Part shown: positions 53,191-63,099 of the stretch, piece after piece
How the letters are laid out: every line of letters begins with the position of its first letter
Numbering within the stretch: the first letter of the stretch is position 1
From: Rhodanobacter sp. ANJX3
GTDB lineage: Bacteria > Pseudomonadota > Gammaproteobacteria > Xanthomonadales > Rhodanobacteraceae
Direction of reading: 5' to 3'
Assembly: GCF_014200755.1 (NCBI RefSeq)
Contig: NZ_JACHCM010000006.1
Span: 62,001 to 126,000, forward strand
DNA length: 64,000 bases
The notes under the pieces: generated by a model
What the model was told of the DNA's origin: nothing
Database searches by the model: none
The model's input: only the letters and a program-made list of their open reading frames with translations
Translations under genes and position numbers: made by a program

Positions 53191-54057
53191 TTACTTGCTG
53201 CCCGTGGCCAGCGCCTGCACATCCGTAGCCTGTTTGCGCAGGCTCGACGCGGCCGAATCGTCCAGCGGCTGCACGTTGCCGTTGACCTCGTGCTGCTTCA
53301 GCACCAGATTGCCGTTGTCGTCCCAGCCGGCGCGATCGATGGCCGTGGGCTTGGCGCCCTGGTTGGGCTTGGTCTGCTGCACGATGACCCAGGGCTTGCC
53401 GTTCTTGTAGGCGTAGTCGGTGCTGGTGAAGCCCTTGGCGCCGTAATCGACCAGCTCGCGGATGAACTTCAGATCGTTGTCTTGGCGAAACACCTGCCAG
53501 CTGCGCGACACGTCCTTGTCCAGCTTGGTGCCGCTCTTCACCTTCATCGCACCGAGCTGCTTCTGCACGTCGGTAAATGCGGCCAGCACTTTCTCACCGG
53601 CGGTCGGTTCGGAGGACAGCTCGATATTGACGCCGTCGTTCTTGTTACCGTTGGTGAGCACCAGCGCCTGAATCTTCATGACGTAATGGCGATCGCCGTC
53701 GTTGAGCTCGGCCTGCACGACATAGATATCGTTCGGCTTGACCTTCGTCGGATCAAAATTCAACGTGAACGGCAGCGGAAACTGCGTGGCCGGCGTGATC
53801 AGCTTCAACGCCAGCGGCGGCGCGCTGGCATCGGCAGTGGACGATACGTCGACCACCTTGATGCTCAGCGAAGCCTTCGGCGACAGCGGCTGGACCGGTG
53901 CACGCAGCGTGACCGTACCGCTCACCTCGTTGGCGACCTTGGCGGCGCCGGCCGTGCTCGCGGAGGCGGGAGCACCGTCGGACGAAGACGAAGACGAATT
54001 GCAGCCGGCGAACGCCAGCGCAACAAACGGAATAAGCGACAAAGCCATCTTGCGCAT
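53191..54057 (-). CDS. YbaY-family lipoprotein
   Basis: A 288-residue lipoprotein with a signal sequence and lipobox LAFAGC. A Ser-rich stretch follows. Residues 45-150 form a YbaY/YscW-type domain (VSGTVTLRAPVQPLSPKASL, then PLPFTLNFDP). In type III secretion such lipoproteins help the secretin localise, but YbaY itself is widespread and of unknown role. A C-terminal part of about 130 residues is not recognised. No secretion genes are nearby, so a general envelope role is more likely. Confidence 0.75.
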   Translation of the reverse strand: MRKMALSLIPFVALAFAGCNSSSSSSDGAPASASTAGAAKVANEVSGTVTLRAPVQPLSPKASLSIKVVDVSSTADASAPPLALKLITPATQFPLPFTLNFDPTKVKPNDIYVVQAELNDGDRHYVMKIQALVLTNGNKNDGVNIELSSEPTAGEKVLAAFTDVQKQLGAMKVKSGTKLDKDVSRSWQVFRQDNDLKFIRELVDYGAKGFTSTDYAYKNGKPWVIVQQTKPNQGAKPTAIDRAGWDDNGNLVLKQHEVNGNVQPLDDSAASSLRKQATDVQALATGSK

Positions 54058-54292
54058 CGGAAAACCTCATCAACATGAAAGCGGGCGCGAATAGAGCGTC
54101 AGACGCTGCGCGCCATCGGTTTTTCGCGGGGGAAGCTCGGAGCATAGCCGAAAAAGTCGGCCAACTAAAAATCGGTTTTGCGAACGCTGCATCCATTCGC
54201 CGGCGTATGCGGGCGCCCGCGCAGGCCACTCCCATCGCCGTTTACGCGTTCCGTCGCCGAGAGACGATGCCGCACCCGTTGCGAAGAAACCA

Positions 54293-55576
54293 TCAAAGGC
54301 GATGCAGCGCGCGGTGGGCGATATCGCGCCGACAAAAGGCACCTTCATAACGAATCGCGTCGATCGCCGCATAGGCGCGCGCGCGCGCATCGGCGATATC
54401 GCCACCGAGCGCGCAGACGGTCAGCACCCGCCCGCCGGCCGTCACCACGCGGCCCTCGGCGTTCAACGTCGTGCCGGCGTGGAACACCTTGACGTCGGCC
54501 TGGGCCGGCGTATCCAGGCCCGCGATGAGGTCTCCGCTGCGCACCCGGCCTGGGTAACCGCCGGCGGCCATCACCACGCCGATCGCGGGTCGAGCGTCCC
54601 AGCGCGCCTTGGTGTGTTCCAGCCGTCCATCCAGCGCGGCGTCGATCAGGTCGACCAGATCGGACTTCAGCCGCAGCAGGATCGGCTGGGTTTCCGGATC
54701 GCCGAAACGCACGTTGAACTCGATCACTTTCGGCGTGCCGTTCTTGTCGATCATCAGCCCGGCATAGAGAAAACCGATGAACGGCGCCCCTTCGCTGGCC
54801 ATGCCGCGCAGGGTGGGGTCGATCACCTCCCTCAGGATGCGTTGTTCGATCTCGCTCGTGACCACCGGCGCCGGTGAATACGCGCCCATGCCGCCGGTGT
54901 TGGGGCCAAGATCGTTTTCGTCGCGGCGCTTATGGTCCTGGCTGCTGGCCATCGGCAGCGCGTGGCTGCCGTCGCTCATGACGATATAGCTGGCCTCCTC
55001 GCCCTCGAGAAATTCCTCGATTACCACCCGCGCCGACGCGTCGCCGAAGCTGTGCGCGCCGAGCATGTCGTGCAGGGCCAGTTCGGCATCGGCCAGGGTC
55101 AGCGCGACCACCACGCCCTTGCCGGCGGCCAGACCGTCGGCCTTGATTACGATCGGCGCGCCGTGTTCGCGCACGTAAGCGAGCGCGCGGTTCAATTCGG
55201 TGAACACGGCGTAGCGCGAGGTCGGAATGTTGTGGCGGAGCAGGAAATCCTTGGCGAAGGCCTTGGAGCCTTCCAGCTGCGCGGCGATCGCGCGGGGGCC
55301 GAAGATGCGCAGGCCGGCGTCGCGAAAACGGTCGACCACGCCAGCGACCAGCGGCACTTCCGGGCCGACCACCGTCAGGCCGACCTTTTCACGCTTGGCC
55401 AGCGCCAGCAGGCCGTCGATATCGCTGGCCGCCACGTCGACGTTGCGTACGCCGTGCTCGTGCGCGGTACCGGCATTGCCCGGCGCCACGATCACCTCGG
55501 TAACGCGGGGCGACTGCTTGAGCTTCCACGCCAGCGCATGTTCGCGACCGCCGTTGCCGATAACAAGAACTTTCAT
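54293..55576 (-). CDS. purD: Phosphoribosylamine-glycine ligase
   Basis: A 427-residue PurD with the standard opening MKVLVIGNGGREHALAWKLK. The ATP-grasp domain contains APIVIKADGLAAGKGVVVAL and FNVRFGDPETQPILLRL. It joins phosphoribosylamine with glycine in the second step of purine synthesis. The ATG at 55576 was chosen over a longer open frame because family members start here. purH is not adjacent. The upstream neighbour on the same strand is an acyl-ligase-like gene 160 bases away. Confidence 0.97.
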   Translation of the reverse strand: MKVLVIGNGGREHALAWKLKQSPRVTEVIVAPGNAGTAHEHGVRNVDVAASDIDGLLALAKREKVGLTVVGPEVPLVAGVVDRFRDAGLRIFGPRAIAAQLEGSKAFAKDFLLRHNIPTSRYAVFTELNRALAYVREHGAPIVIKADGLAAGKGVVVALTLADAELALHDMLGAHSFGDASARVVIEEFLEGEEASYIVMSDGSHALPMASSQDHKRRDENDLGPNTGGMGAYSPAPVVTSEIEQRILREVIDPTLRGMASEGAPFIGFLYAGLMIDKNGTPKVIEFNVRFGDPETQPILLRLKSDLVDLIDAALDGRLEHTKARWDARPAIGVVMAAGGYPGRVRSGDLIAGLDTPAQADVKVFHAGTTLNAEGRVVTAGGRVLTVCALGGDIADARARAYAAIDAIRYEGAFCRRDIAHRALHRL

Positions 55577-55739
55577 GCCTGATTCCGATACGCGAGTGGA
55601 TGGCCGGCGACAGCCGAACGCGCATTGTAAGGCACGCTGTGATGGGGAGATAAATGGATATTTACCGATCCCGCACGCTCGCCGGCTCAGTGCATCGGCG
55701 AGCGTCGGCCGGACGTTCGTGCGCGTTAGCGCGACGGTT

Positions 55740-57140
55740 TCAGTCGCGCTGCAGCAGTTCGAGCAAGGCCGCCCGGGGTAGCTTGCCCGTCTCGTTGCGC
55801 GGCAATGCCTCCACCAACCGCAGCGGACGCGGCAGAAACACGGGGTCGATGGCGTGGCGCAGGGCATCGAGAATCCGCTGCTCGTCCAGACCCGGCGCCA
55901 CCGCCAGGGCGGCAATGCGATGCACGCCCAAGGTGTCGCCATCGGCAAGCTGCATGACCACACCGTCCAGCACACCGGGAATCGCCAACAGCCGGCGCGT
56001 AAGGTCGGCCAGCGAGGCGCGCTTGCCGGCAATCTCCAACATGTCGGCGTGGCGCCCGCGCAGGCGAAAACGCCGGCCGTTGTCGGACAGGCTCACGATA
56101 TCGGCCAACGCGATAGGCGCGCTCAGCTGCGGCGCATCCACCGTCGTGCCGTCGGGCTGCGGATGCAGGGTGACGCCATCGTAGAGCAGCCAGTCTTCGT
56201 CTACCGTGGGGCGACGACTGGCGAACACGCAGGTCTCGGTGGAGCCGAACATCTCCTGCAGCGGCGCGCCGAAGCGCTGCTCGGCGGCACGCGCCAGCTC
56301 CAGCGGCATCGGCGCGGTGGCAGAAACGATGGCCGCGATCGGCGGCAACGCAATGCCCGAATCGACCAGCGCACGCAGGTGCACCGGCGTGGTCACCAGC
56401 ACGCGCGGCGCCGGTACGTTTGCCAGCGCCGCGGCCACATCGGCGGGGAAAAACGGCCGGCCCGCGTGCACGCCCACGCCGCCGAGCAGCGGCATCACTA
56501 CCGACAGCTCCATGCCGTACATGTGCTGCGGCGGCACGGTAGCTACCACGTCGAAACGCTCGCCGACGACGGCCCGCAACATCGCCAAATTGCCGGCGTT
56601 GCTCGCAACGAAGCTACCCCAGGTTTTTCGGTTGGCGCTGGGTATGCCGGTGGAGCCGGAGGTATAGCCAATGGCCACCACATGATCCGCAGCGAGCAGC
56701 GGCCATGCACCATCGGCTTCCGCGGCGTCGAATGAAAGCGCATCCAGCGGCGGCAGCCGCTGATAGCGCGGCGGCGCGAGCGCGAGATCCATATCGCCGA
56801 CGGCGTAGCAGCCCGGATAGGCCTGCATCACCTCATCCACCGCCTGTGGCGCACGCGAGGAAGGCAGCAGATTGATCTGGCCACGGATCGCGATCGCGCA
56901 AAAGGCCACCAGAAAAGCGTAGCGGTCCTCGCACAAATTGACCGCGGCGGCGGCCGGCAGCAGCGCCGCTACGGCGCGCACATGCGCCAGAAAGAGCCTC
57001 GCCTGGATCGGTTTGCCGTCGCGCCACGCCACCACGCGAGACGGGTCGGTGGGATGCAGCAGAGGCAACAGCTCGGGCGCTTCGCGCTGGCAGATGTCGG
57101 GAACAATGGACAAGCGACGGTCTCTTTGATGGTTCAACAA
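55740..57140 (-). CDS. AMP-dependent acyl-CoA synthetase/ligase-like protein
   Basis: A 466-residue ANL-superfamily enzyme. The phosphate loop is YTSGSTGIPSANRKTW, in which the usual Lys after Pro is replaced by Ser-Ala-Asn. MFGSTETCVFASR is motif A5, and NETGKLPRAALLEL holds the catalytic Lys. It is shorter than typical CoA ligases (500-550 residues). This form resembles ligases of aryl-polyene and xanthomonadin pigment loci, but no other pigment genes are in the window. The substrate is unknown. Confidence 0.8.
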   Translation of the reverse strand: MLNHQRDRRLSIVPDICQREAPELLPLLHPTDPSRVVAWRDGKPIQARLFLAHVRAVAALLPAAAAVNLCEDRYAFLVAFCAIAIRGQINLLPSSRAPQAVDEVMQAYPGCYAVGDMDLALAPPRYQRLPPLDALSFDAAEADGAWPLLAADHVVAIGYTSGSTGIPSANRKTWGSFVASNAGNLAMLRAVVGERFDVVATVPPQHMYGMELSVVMPLLGGVGVHAGRPFFPADVAAALANVPAPRVLVTTPVHLRALVDSGIALPPIAAIVSATAPMPLELARAAEQRFGAPLQEMFGSTETCVFASRRPTVDEDWLLYDGVTLHPQPDGTTVDAPQLSAPIALADIVSLSDNGRRFRLRGRHADMLEIAGKRASLADLTRRLLAIPGVLDGVVMQLADGDTLGVHRIAALAVAPGLDEQRILDALRHAIDPVFLPRPLRLVEALPRNETGKLPRAALLELLQRD

Positions 57141-57282
57141 GCTGAAGTCTCAACAGGCGTTGCAGGGCGAAAGATGGCATCCGCAGCCCGAAGACGCAGT
57201 GAAGTGACCCGATCCAACGTTCGATGCGTCTTTGCCGCTCGAGCGCCGTTTCGGCATCTGTCCTGGGGCGGCGCCACCGCAG

Positions 57283-57855
57283 TCAGCTGCGCACGATAGT
57301 GCCCGAAAGGGCGTCGCGGATCACCGTGGGACTCGCCTGCCCGCCCAGCGCCCCGTCCAAAAGGCCGTCCAGCGACTCGCCGAAAAAGGCGTCCACGGCT
57401 TGGGCCGAACGCGCCGGTGCCTGACCGTGCGGATTGGCGCTGGTCGACACCACCGCACCGCCAAACGCGCGGCACAGTGCGGCCGCCGGCGGATGGGCGG
57501 TGACGCGCAGCGCGATGCCGCTGTGCGAGCCGGCAACCCAGCTAGGCACTGCCGACGAACGGGGGAAGATCCAGGTGTTCGGCCCCGGCCAGCTTGCGCG
57601 CACCTGCTGCAGGATCTCAGCGGGCACCGACTCCAGGTCGATGTAGCGTTCGACCTGGTCGAAGTCGGCCGCGATCAGCAGCACGCCTTGCGTCGCCGGC
57701 CGCTGCTTGAGGACAAATAGCCGCTCGAAGGCAGCGGCGTTGTGCGGATCGCAACCGAGGCCGAAAACGGCTTCGGTGGGATACGCCAGCACGCCGCCAC
57801 CGTGCATAAGCCCGGCGGCGGCATCGATCTCGGCGAGGGTAAAGCGGCGCAGCAC
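57283..57855 (-). CDS. tsaC: Threonylcarbamoyl-AMP synthase (Sua5/YrdC family)
   Basis: A 190-residue single-domain YrdC protein. MHGGGVLAYPTEAVFGLGCD and then FERLFVLKQRP form the nucleotide-binding signature. It makes threonylcarbamoyl-AMP from Thr, bicarbonate and ATP for the t6A modification of ANN-decoding tRNAs. The GTG start at 57855 directly follows the topA stop, with no base between, so translation is probably coupled to topA. The short-form length matches TsaC rather than Sua5. Confidence 0.92.
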   Translation of the reverse strand: MLRRFTLAEIDAAAGLMHGGGVLAYPTEAVFGLGCDPHNAAAFERLFVLKQRPATQGVLLIAADFDQVERYIDLESVPAEILQQVRASWPGPNTWIFPRSSAVPSWVAGSHSGIALRVTAHPPAAALCRAFGGAVVSTSANPHGQAPARSAQAVDAFFGESLDGLLDGALGGQASPTVIRDALSGTIVRS

Positions 57856-60384
57856 TCAGGCCTCGAGGGATTTTTCGATCGGCTTTTTCACTGCCGGCTT
57901 TTTGGCAATGGCTTTCTTGGCCGCCGATTTCTTGGTCGCGGCCTTTTTCGTCGCCGATTTTTTAGCAGCGGCCTTTTTTGCCGGCGCCTTCTTGGTGGCC
58001 GCTTTTTTGACCGCGGGCGTTTTGGCGGCCGCGGCTTTCTTGGTCGCCGTTTTCTTTGTTGCAGTCTTTTTGCCGAAGCGGCCCTTGCGCACGGGCGCGG
58101 CGGCCAGCAGCTCGATGCACTGCGCTTCGGTCAGCTCTTTCGGCTCCTGCTCTTTCGGGATGCGCGCGTTTTTTTCGCCGTCCGTAATGTAAGCACCGTA
58201 GCGGCCGTTGAGTACCTGCACGCCATTGCCGAAATCGAGGATCAGCCGGTTGGCGAGCATTTCCAGCCGCTCCTGCACGATCTGCAGGGCGCGCGGCAAT
58301 TCGATCGTGTACGGATCGTCTTCGGGCTTGAGCGAGGCATAGGTTTCGCCCTGCTTCACGAACGGGCCGAAGCGGCCGATCGCCACGCTGACCTCTTCAC
58401 CGTTTTCCGCTTGGCCGAGCTTGCGCGGCAGCTTGAACAGCTCCAGCGCATCGGCCAGCGAGATGGTGTGCATGCTCTGTCCGGGGCGCAGGCTGGCGAA
58501 GGTCGGCTTGTCTTCGTCTTCCTTGGTGCCGATCTGCGCAAACGGCCCGTAGCGACCCAGCCGAACGGACACGGGCTTGCCGCTTTTCGGATCGGTGCCG
58601 AGTTCGCGCGCGCCGGTGGCTTCGTTGCGATCGACCGACTCGGTTTTCTCGTCCACCTGCTGCTTGAACGGCAGCCAGAAGCGCTCCATCAGCGGCACCC
58701 AGGCTTCCTCGCCGCGGCTGACCGCGTCGAGCTCGTCCTCGAGCTTGGCGGTGAAGTCGTAATCGACGTAGCGGGTGAAATGCGAGGTCAGGAAATTGCT
58801 GACCGCGCGGCCGACATCGCTGGGCTTGAAGCGGCGACTGTCGAGGTAGACGTATTCGCGATTCTGCAGTACCTGGATGATGCTGGCGTAGGTCGACGGC
58901 CGGCCGATGCCGTGCTCTTCCAACGCCTTGACCAGGCTCGCCTCGGAATAGCGCGGCGGTGGCTCGGTGAAATGCTGGTCGGCGACGATATCGTGCAGCG
59001 GCACTTGCTCGCCGGTTTCCATGCGCGGGAGGCGGCGGCCCTCATCGTCATCGTCGACGTTCTTCTGATCGCGGCCCTCCTCGTACACGGCGAGGAAACC
59101 CGGATCGATCACCGTGGTGCCACTGGCGCGGAACGAGGCCTCGCCACCGGGCACGTCGCGCAAGGCGAATTCGACCGAGACGGTGTTGAGGGTCGCGTGG
59201 ATCATCTGGCAGGCCACGGTACGCTTCCAGATCAGCTCGTACAGCTTGCGCTGGTCGTCGTTCAAGAAGGCGGCGACGTCGCGCGGCGTGTACATCGCCG
59301 ACGTGGGTCGAATGGCTTCATGCGCTTCCTGCGCATTCTTCGACTTGGTCTTGTAGACCTGCGGCGCATCCGGCAGCGCCTTGGCGCCGAAATCGCGGGT
59401 GATCAGCTGGCGCAGCTCGGCCAGCGCATCGTCGCCCAGCATGGTGGAGTCGGTACGCATGTAAGTGATCAGGCCGACATTGCCCTCCGCGCCCAGCGCC
59501 ACGCCCTCGTACAGGCCCTGCGCGATCTTCATCGTGCGGCTGGTGGTGAAGCCCAGCTTGCGCGCGGCCTCCTGCTGCAGCGTGGACGTGGTGAAGGGCG
59601 CTGCCGGCCGGCGCTTGCGCTCTTTCGAGCTGACGTCGCTGACGGTGAGCCTGCCGCGTGCGGCCTGTTTAAGCGCATCGCGGGCCGCCAACGTCTCGGC
59701 TTCGTTGGTCAGGTCGAACTGTTCGAATTTCTTGCCGTTGAGCTTGCTCAGGCGTGCGGTGAAATCGCCATCGGCGTGCTTGAGCTGCGCTTCGATGGTC
59801 CAGTATTCGCGGGCGTTGAAGGCTTCGATTTCCTCTTCGCGCTCGACGATCATGCGCAGCGCGGGCGACTGCACGCGGCCGGCCGAGAGGCCACGCTGCA
59901 CCTTGCGCCATAACACCGGGGAGAGGTTGAAGCCGACCAGATAATCCAGCGCACGACGCGCCTGCTGTGCATCGACCAGATCGTGAGAGAGCTGGCGCGG
60001 ATTGGCCACCGCGGCCTTGATCGCCTTGGGGGTGATCTCGGAAAACACCACACGATGCATGCGCTTGCCTTCAAGCAGGCCACGCTCCTTCAGTATCTCG
60101 CTGATATGCCAGGAGATCGCCTCGCCTTCGCGATCCAAGTCGGTCGCGAGATAGATATCGTCAGCCTGCTTGGCCGCCTTGGCGATCGCATCGACATGTT
60201 TCTCGTTGCGCTCGATCACTTCGTAGGCCATGGCAAAGCCATGCTCGGGATCCACCGCGCCCTCCTTCGGACGCAAGTCGCGCACGTGGCCGTACGAAGC
60301 CAGCACGTGGAAGTCCTTGCCAAGGTACTTGTTGATCGTCTTGGCCTTGGCCGGCGATTCGACGATGAGCAGATTTTTTGCCAT
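57856..60384 (-). CDS. topA: DNA topoisomerase I
   Basis: An 842-residue type IA topoisomerase. The Toprim domain begins LLIVESPAKAKTINKYLG and includes DLDREGEAISWH with the acidic metal triad. The active Tyr is in GLITYMRTDST. The C-terminus lacks the four-Cys zinc fingers of the E. coli enzyme and instead has repeats of the form GRYGPF (VSVRLGRYGPFAQIG, VSVAIGRFGPFVKQG, NGRYGAYITDGEKN). It ends in about 70 residues of Lys/Ala-rich KKxA repeats, probably a DNA-binding tail. It relaxes negative supercoils. tsaC follows with no gap. Confidence 0.97.
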   Translation of the reverse strand: MAKNLLIVESPAKAKTINKYLGKDFHVLASYGHVRDLRPKEGAVDPEHGFAMAYEVIERNEKHVDAIAKAAKQADDIYLATDLDREGEAISWHISEILKERGLLEGKRMHRVVFSEITPKAIKAAVANPRQLSHDLVDAQQARRALDYLVGFNLSPVLWRKVQRGLSAGRVQSPALRMIVEREEEIEAFNAREYWTIEAQLKHADGDFTARLSKLNGKKFEQFDLTNEAETLAARDALKQAARGRLTVSDVSSKERKRRPAAPFTTSTLQQEAARKLGFTTSRTMKIAQGLYEGVALGAEGNVGLITYMRTDSTMLGDDALAELRQLITRDFGAKALPDAPQVYKTKSKNAQEAHEAIRPTSAMYTPRDVAAFLNDDQRKLYELIWKRTVACQMIHATLNTVSVEFALRDVPGGEASFRASGTTVIDPGFLAVYEEGRDQKNVDDDDEGRRLPRMETGEQVPLHDIVADQHFTEPPPRYSEASLVKALEEHGIGRPSTYASIIQVLQNREYVYLDSRRFKPSDVGRAVSNFLTSHFTRYVDYDFTAKLEDELDAVSRGEEAWVPLMERFWLPFKQQVDEKTESVDRNEATGARELGTDPKSGKPVSVRLGRYGPFAQIGTKEDEDKPTFASLRPGQSMHTISLADALELFKLPRKLGQAENGEEVSVAIGRFGPFVKQGETYASLKPEDDPYTIELPRALQIVQERLEMLANRLILDFGNGVQVLNGRYGAYITDGEKNARIPKEQEPKELTEAQCIELLAAAPVRKGRFGKKTATKKTATKKAAAAKTPAVKKAATKKAPAKKAAAKKSATKKAATKKSAAKKAIAKKPAVKKPIEKSLEA

Positions 60385-60517
60385 GAAGCTTGAGTTTCCA
60401 CGAAAGGATCAGCGGCGCTTGCGGCGCCACGCACATATATAGTTGAAAACACGCCGGAGCCGGGGCTGTCAAGCCCGGACTCATCCCGAATCGCCACGAA
60501 CGGCGCCACGGCAAGGC

Positions 60518-61699
60518 TTAGCCGCTGACGACGGAACCGCCAAGACGCTGGTAGCGATTGCCCGGCAGCGTCTCCACTTTCGCCTCCAGCTCGAGCATCA
60601 GCAGCATCGACGACAAGACCCTTGCCGGCTGCCCGGTTCGCTGCACAAGTTCGTCCAACGTCGCCGGCTCGTGGCCAAGTTCGGCCCACAGGCGGGAATA
60701 TTCGGCATCGTTGCCTGAGCTGATCGACCTGTCGAAACGTACCTCATGGTCCGCTTCGACTGCCGCCTTGCTGACGCGTTCGCCGCCGCTCTGCGCCAGC
60801 CGCTCGGCCAGATCGGCGCCAAGCATGCGCGCTGCGGGCGCCAATGTCTCGATAATTTCAGCGGCCGTTTCGACCAGGCGTGCGCCGTCACGGATCAGAC
60901 GATGGCAGCCGTGGGCCAGCGGATTGTGAATAGAGCCCGGCAGCGCGAACACTTCTCGGCCCTGCTCGCCAGCCAGTCGAGCCGTGATCAGCGAGCCGGA
61001 CTGCAGCCCGGCCTCGATGACCAGCGTGCCCAGCGACAGTCCCGCAATCAGCCGGTTGCGCCGGGGAAAGTGATCGGCGCGCGCCGTGGTGCCCGGCGGA
61101 AATTCGCTCACCAGTGCGCCCTGCTCGGCGATGCGTTTGGCCAGTGCGTGATGCTTGCGCGGATAGACCCGATCCGGCCCGGTACCGACCACCGCCAGCG
61201 TGGGTACGCCGTGATCGAGCGCCGCCAGATGCGCCGCACCGTCGATGCCGTCGGCCATACCGCTGGTGATGATGAATCCGGCCTGCGCCAGCGCCACGGT
61301 GAAGGCGCGTGCGTGCGTCAGTCCGCCGGTGCTGGCCCGGCGCGCACCGACGATCGCCACCTGCGGATACAACAGCAGGCTCGCGTCCCCGACCACGAAG
61401 AGCGCTGCAGGCGGCTGCGGGATGTTCTCAAGCTGGGGCGGAAAATCGACGTCGGTGCAGCGCAGGAGCCGATGCGACGGCTGCGAGAGCCACGCCATGT
61501 CCTCGGCGATCCGAGCTTCATCCGGCTGCTGCAGCCAGGCCCGCGCAGGCTCGTCCAGCGACGGATGCTGCCGCAGGTTCGTCAGTACCAGGCGGATGTC
61601 CCCACTGGCTGCGGCCAGCCGCTCGCGCAGGCCGCCCGGACCCAAGCCGGGCGTGCGCAGAGCAATCATCCATGCGCGCGATTCATCCGAGTCATTCAT
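60518..61699 (-). CDS. dprA: DNA-processing protein DprA
   Basis: A 393-residue DprA from ATG 61699 (MNDSDESRAW). The Rossmann-like core holds VAIVGARRASTGG, TSGMADGIDGAAHLAAL, VVGTGPDRVYP and FPRRNRLIAGLS, which together bind single-stranded DNA. A C-terminal winged helix of about 60 residues follows. DprA loads RecA on incoming DNA during natural transformation. It lies between the LysM gene and topA; only 133 bases separate it from topA, so the smg gene often found here is absent. Confidence 0.96.
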   Translation of the reverse strand: MNDSDESRAWMIALRTPGLGPGGLRERLAAASGDIRLVLTNLRQHPSLDEPARAWLQQPDEARIAEDMAWLSQPSHRLLRCTDVDFPPQLENIPQPPAALFVVGDASLLLYPQVAIVGARRASTGGLTHARAFTVALAQAGFIITSGMADGIDGAAHLAALDHGVPTLAVVGTGPDRVYPRKHHALAKRIAEQGALVSEFPPGTTARADHFPRRNRLIAGLSLGTLVIEAGLQSGSLITARLAGEQGREVFALPGSIHNPLAHGCHRLIRDGARLVETAAEIIETLAPAARMLGADLAERLAQSGGERVSKAAVEADHEVRFDRSISSGNDAEYSRLWAELGHEPATLDELVQRTGQPARVLSSMLLMLELEAKVETLPGNRYQRLGGSVVSG

Positions 61700-61778
61700 G
61701 CCTTGCAGTGTACGAACACTGCGCAAACAAAAACGGCACGGTGGTAGCCGCGCCGTTGTGTAGGAAAAACCCGCCTGG

Positions 61779-62909
61779 TCACTCCGGCATGCGCAACTCG
61801 TTGCCCTTTTCGATCGGCCGCAGACCATCCATCACCAGGCCGTAGCTGACGCGGTCGAAGGTGCGGAACACCATGACATGACCGACGAATTCCGCGGGCA
61901 GGATCACCTTCTTGCCGATGTCGCGATGCCAGCTGCTGCTTGCCACATCGTCGCTGATGGTCTGACCCGGTTGGTAGACCGAATAGGTCTGGCCGTTGTC
62001 GACACCGTCGCGCTTGCCGATCGACAGCGCCACCACCTGATGCGGACCGACCGCATCCATGGCATCGGTAAAGCCGATCACACGCGCGTCCGGGGCCACC
62101 GACTGTGGTGGATGCGGATAGTAGTAGGGATCGTAAGGCGCATCGTCGAGCGGCATGATGCGGTCACCGGCACGAATATCGACGGTGGAGTTCAACAACA
62201 GCAGCGTTGATGGGTCGCCCATGCGCAGCGTCTCCGCCGTGCCGATCACGCTGACTTCGACGCCGCGATCGTCGCCCTTACCGTAATGACCGTCATTGCG
62301 GGTATTTTCGTCCCACGGCGTTTTGAACAGTGCAACGTTATCGTCCAACTCGTGGGCAACCAGATCGCCCTTGCCCGATCCCTGCGCGTCAAAGCTGCGG
62401 AAGAAATGCGACGGCCGTACGATAGCCCACCGCTGGCCAGGCGCTCCCTGCAGACCGCGTACGTAAATATTTTGGCCTGGCGTGCTGCGCAGACGGCCCT
62501 CTTCCAGACCCACAACATACGGCGCGGTTTTGGCGGTGTTGGAATCGACCACCTCCATGTCCTTGAGGAAGGTCTGCAGTTCCGTCAGTGGAATCGCAGG
62601 AATCGCCTGACCTTCGGCGTGCACGCTGGGCTCGAGCCGCAGGCTCGGACCGCCTCCACCGTTGATGAAGGACAAGTTGAGCACATCGCCCGGATAGATC
62701 AGATGTGGATTGCGTACCTGCGGGTTGGCCTGCCAGATTTCCGGCCACAGCCATGGTTTGGCGAGGAACTTGGCGGAAATGGCCCAGAGCGTGTCGCCCC
62801 GCCGCACGGTGTAGCTGTCCGGATGATTGGCTCGCAGCTGGGCGCCCGCCGCATAGGCGGCCACAGTGACCAGCATGCCGGCCAGCAACACGGTAATTTT
62901 TCTGATCAT
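61779..62909 (-). CDS. Secreted LysM-domain protein
   Basis: A 376-residue envelope protein. The ATG at 62909 opens a signal peptide ([20 protein letters not shown]). The LysM domain at about 30-85 reads [20 protein letters not shown] and then [16 protein letters not shown], which should bind peptidoglycan glycan chains. The remaining 290 residues are conserved in the order LysM, dprA, def in pseudomonads and xanthomonads, but have no known catalytic motif. It is divergent from def, sharing a 190-base promoter space. Confidence 0.92.
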   Translation of the reverse strand: MIRKITVLLAGMLVTVAAYAAGAQLRANHPDSYTVRRGDTLWAISAKFLAKPWLWPEIWQANPQVRNPHLIYPGDVLNLSFINGGGGPSLRLEPSVHAEGQAIPAIPLTELQTFLKDMEVVDSNTAKTAPYVVGLEEGRLRSTPGQNIYVRGLQGAPGQRWAIVRPSHFFRSFDAQGSGKGDLVAHELDDNVALFKTPWDENTRNDGHYGKGDDRGVEVSVIGTAETLRMGDPSTLLLLNSTVDIRAGDRIMPLDDAPYDPYYYPHPPQSVAPDARVIGFTDAMDAVGPHQVVALSIGKRDGVDNGQTYSVYQPGQTISDDVASSSWHRDIGKKVILPAEFVGHVMVFRTFDRVSYGLVMDGLRPIEKGNELRMPE

Positions 62910-63099
62910 TGGCGGGAATCCCCCTTCCCCAGATGCTCGGTCGAGTGTAACCGAACCGTTAACACGCGCAACAGGCGCGAATGGGCAAAAATCGTCTGCG
63001 CCCGGGCGTTTGCCGACGTACAATGAGAAACATTCTAGATCGCGTCGGGGTGGGTTTTTGACCAAGCCGCCCGCATCTCTCGGCGCCGAGGTGAAATCC

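Noticed and set aside
57870..58085. A tandem repeat or CRISPR-like array near 58 kb
   Set aside because: The periodicity comes from KKxA codons inside topA. There are no spacers of constant length.
57742..59913. A 723-codon open frame opposite topA
   Set aside because: The Phe/Gly/Arg-rich start is the complement of the Lys/Ala tail of TopA, not an independent protein.
60385..60517. A hidden smg (DUF494) gene between dprA and topA
   Set aside because: The space is only 133 bases, too short for the roughly 150-residue Smg protein, and no fragment of it is visible.
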